DNA of 5,434 bases from Lachnospiraceae bacterium (GTDB lineage Bacteria; Bacillota; Clostridia; Lachnospirales; Lachnospiraceae). Location of the stretch: positions 1-5,434 of the forward strand of contig JAITWD010000171.1 of NCBI GenBank assembly GCA_031285465.1, given 5' to 3'. A model generated the notes under the pieces. That model was not told the origin of the DNA and ran no database searches. It saw nothing but the letters and a program-made list of their open reading frames with translations. Made by a program: the position numbers and the translations under genes. Positions 4,822 to 5,434 of the stretch are shown one piece after another (within the stretch, counting starts at the first letter, position 1; each line of letters opens with the position of its first letter).

Positions 4822-5434
4822 TCACAATGATCCATTATAAACCGACCAGCCGGTAACCCCCGGACTCCACACATTTGCATCAATGTACGATATCCAGAGC
4901 GCACCAGTATATTCCACTTTATCACCGGTATTATATGCATCGGTGACCCCGAGTGGCTGTGTCCAGCGGGGAACCTCCAACTGTTTGTAGAGCGACGGCG
5001 TACTACTGGGGAACCAATGGGAAGCACTGGTGTGGGCCTGGAGAACGATATAACGGACCGGTTCGCCCTTGGCATCGGTACCGAAGGTGAGTATCTTGCC
5101 AGTGGTATAGGCGATTCCCTCCGCCCACGGTTCGTAATCCAGATTTACTGCCAGATCATAGCTGCCGATCGCTTCATTCGCCAATCCGCCGACGATGTAA
5201 TAGGTCGCATCGGCCGTCAACCCATAGCTGATGCCAAATGCTCCGCTGGTCAGCATTTCTTCACCGGCCTCATACAATGCCAGCATCGGCTGACCGGTAC
5301 CATAATCAGAAGCTGCAAAGGTATAACTCCCACTCTGCTCCGGTATAAAGGTATAGGTTCTTATCTGGTTGGGCATCGCTAATTCCAGCCGGGCACCGTT
5401 TCGGGTGATGGTTGCTCCATTGGAAGCAGGGGCC
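4822..5434 (-). CDS. C-terminal part of a probable secreted protein with a PPC-like module and two CBM5/12-like modules (5' end beyond the window)
   Basis: An open frame enters from the right edge and ends at TGA (4824-4822), giving 203 complete codons. The internal ATG at 5376 is not the start, because the frame and the domain continue upstream of it. Counting from the edge, residues about 1-100 form a PPC-like beta module (TYTFIPEQSGSYTF, LTADATYYIVGG, GSYDLAVNLD). Residues about 103-150 (WAEGIAYTTGK, then LQAHTSASHW and PSLY) and 157-199 (WTQPLGVTDAYNTGDKVEY, then ANVWSPGVTGW) resemble tandem CBM5/12-type modules. These are short aromatic-rich carbohydrate (often chitin) binding domains found at the C-termini of chitinases and Firmicute phage proteins. 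No catalytic region is visible here. The upstream part, off the window, probably carries a signal peptide and perhaps an enzyme domain. Its first residues (SNGATITR) match the last residues of the peptidase fragment at the other edge, which suggests paralogy. Confidence 0.85.
   Translation of the reverse strand, partial: APASNGATITRNGARLELAMPNQIRTYTFIPEQSGSYTFAASDYGTGQPMLALYEAGEEMLTSGAFGISYGLTADATYYIVGGLANEAIGSYDLAVNLDYEPWAEGIAYTTGKILTFGTDAKGEPVRYIVLQAHTSASHWFPSSTPSLYKQLEVPRWTQPLGVTDAYNTGDKVEYTGALWISYIDANVWSPGVTGWSVYNGSL
5402..5425 (-). repeat. 24-bp direct repeat shared with the left edge (copy at 1-24)
   Basis: Bases 5402-5425 match bases 1-24 at 23 of 24 positions in the same orientation; the one difference is t5416 against g15. 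Both copies encode SNGATITR in frame, at the same point of a PPC-like module in two different genes. After this stretch the DNA diverges. It is a coding repeat from shared module ancestry or local conversion, not a mobile-element end. Confidence 0.8.

Noticed and set aside
5017..5382. 121-residue open frame on the plus strand
   Set aside because: It is antisense to the PPC and CBM5/12-like modules, which are clearly encoded on the minus strand. It has no ribosome binding site or recognisable domain.
1..5434. Mobile element bounded by the 24-bp repeats at the two edges
   Set aside because: The repeats are in-frame coding sequence for the same module position in two genes. No transposase, integrase or terminal inverted repeats are present, and the window edges are arbitrary.

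Overview
The window looks like part of a Gram-positive, low-to-mid GC anaerobe of the Bacillota (Clostridia/Eubacteriales type). This is inferred from strong GGAGG-type ribosome binding sites, AT-rich intergenic DNA with U-tract hairpin terminators, a Sec signal peptide with a Lys-rich start, and a papain-family (C1A) peptidase fused to beta-sandwich modules. No marker gene (rRNA, tRNA, housekeeping protein) is present, so the assignment stays tentative.

Every supportable gene is on the minus strand, so transcription runs from high to low coordinates. (1) 5434-4822: the C-terminal end of a gene that enters from the right edge. It has a PPC-like beta-sandwich module followed by two CBM5/12-like (chitin-binding type) modules. 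(2) 4629-4381: a small acidic, Pro-rich ORF of unknown function, with a hairpin terminator on each side. (3) 4196-3279: a complete 305-residue chimera of a Cys-rich head, a phage-tail-fibre-like linker, seven collagen-like Gly-X-Y triplets and a predicted beta-helix tail. (4) 2828-1: the first 942 codons of a large secreted C1A cysteine peptidase with a complete catalytic set, followed by four PPC-like beta modules, the last two being a 130-residue tandem duplication. It runs off the left edge.

Rho-independent terminators follow genes 1, 2 and 3 (4685-4724, 4315-4343, 3193-3239). Gene 4 has its own near-consensus sigma-A promoter (2959-2987) and a leader of about 120 nt. The genes therefore look like separately transcribed units rather than one operon. 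The 450-bp gap at 2829-3278 holds the terminator, the promoter, repeated ACGATTT motifs and several hairpins, but no convincing gene.

The shared theme is the cell exterior: a secreted protease, carbohydrate-binding modules, and a collagen/beta-helix adhesin-like protein. The two edge genes share a PPC-like repeat with an identical eight-residue stretch (SNGATITR) and a 24-bp near-identical DNA segment, so they are probably paralogous or share a recombining module. I found no CRISPR array, transposase, integrase, tRNA or rRNA. The most unusual points are a canonical EF-hand calcium loop between the catalytic His and Asn of the peptidase, its Asn-Ser-His motif in place of Asn-Ser-Trp, and the Cys-rich/collagen/beta-helix chimera.
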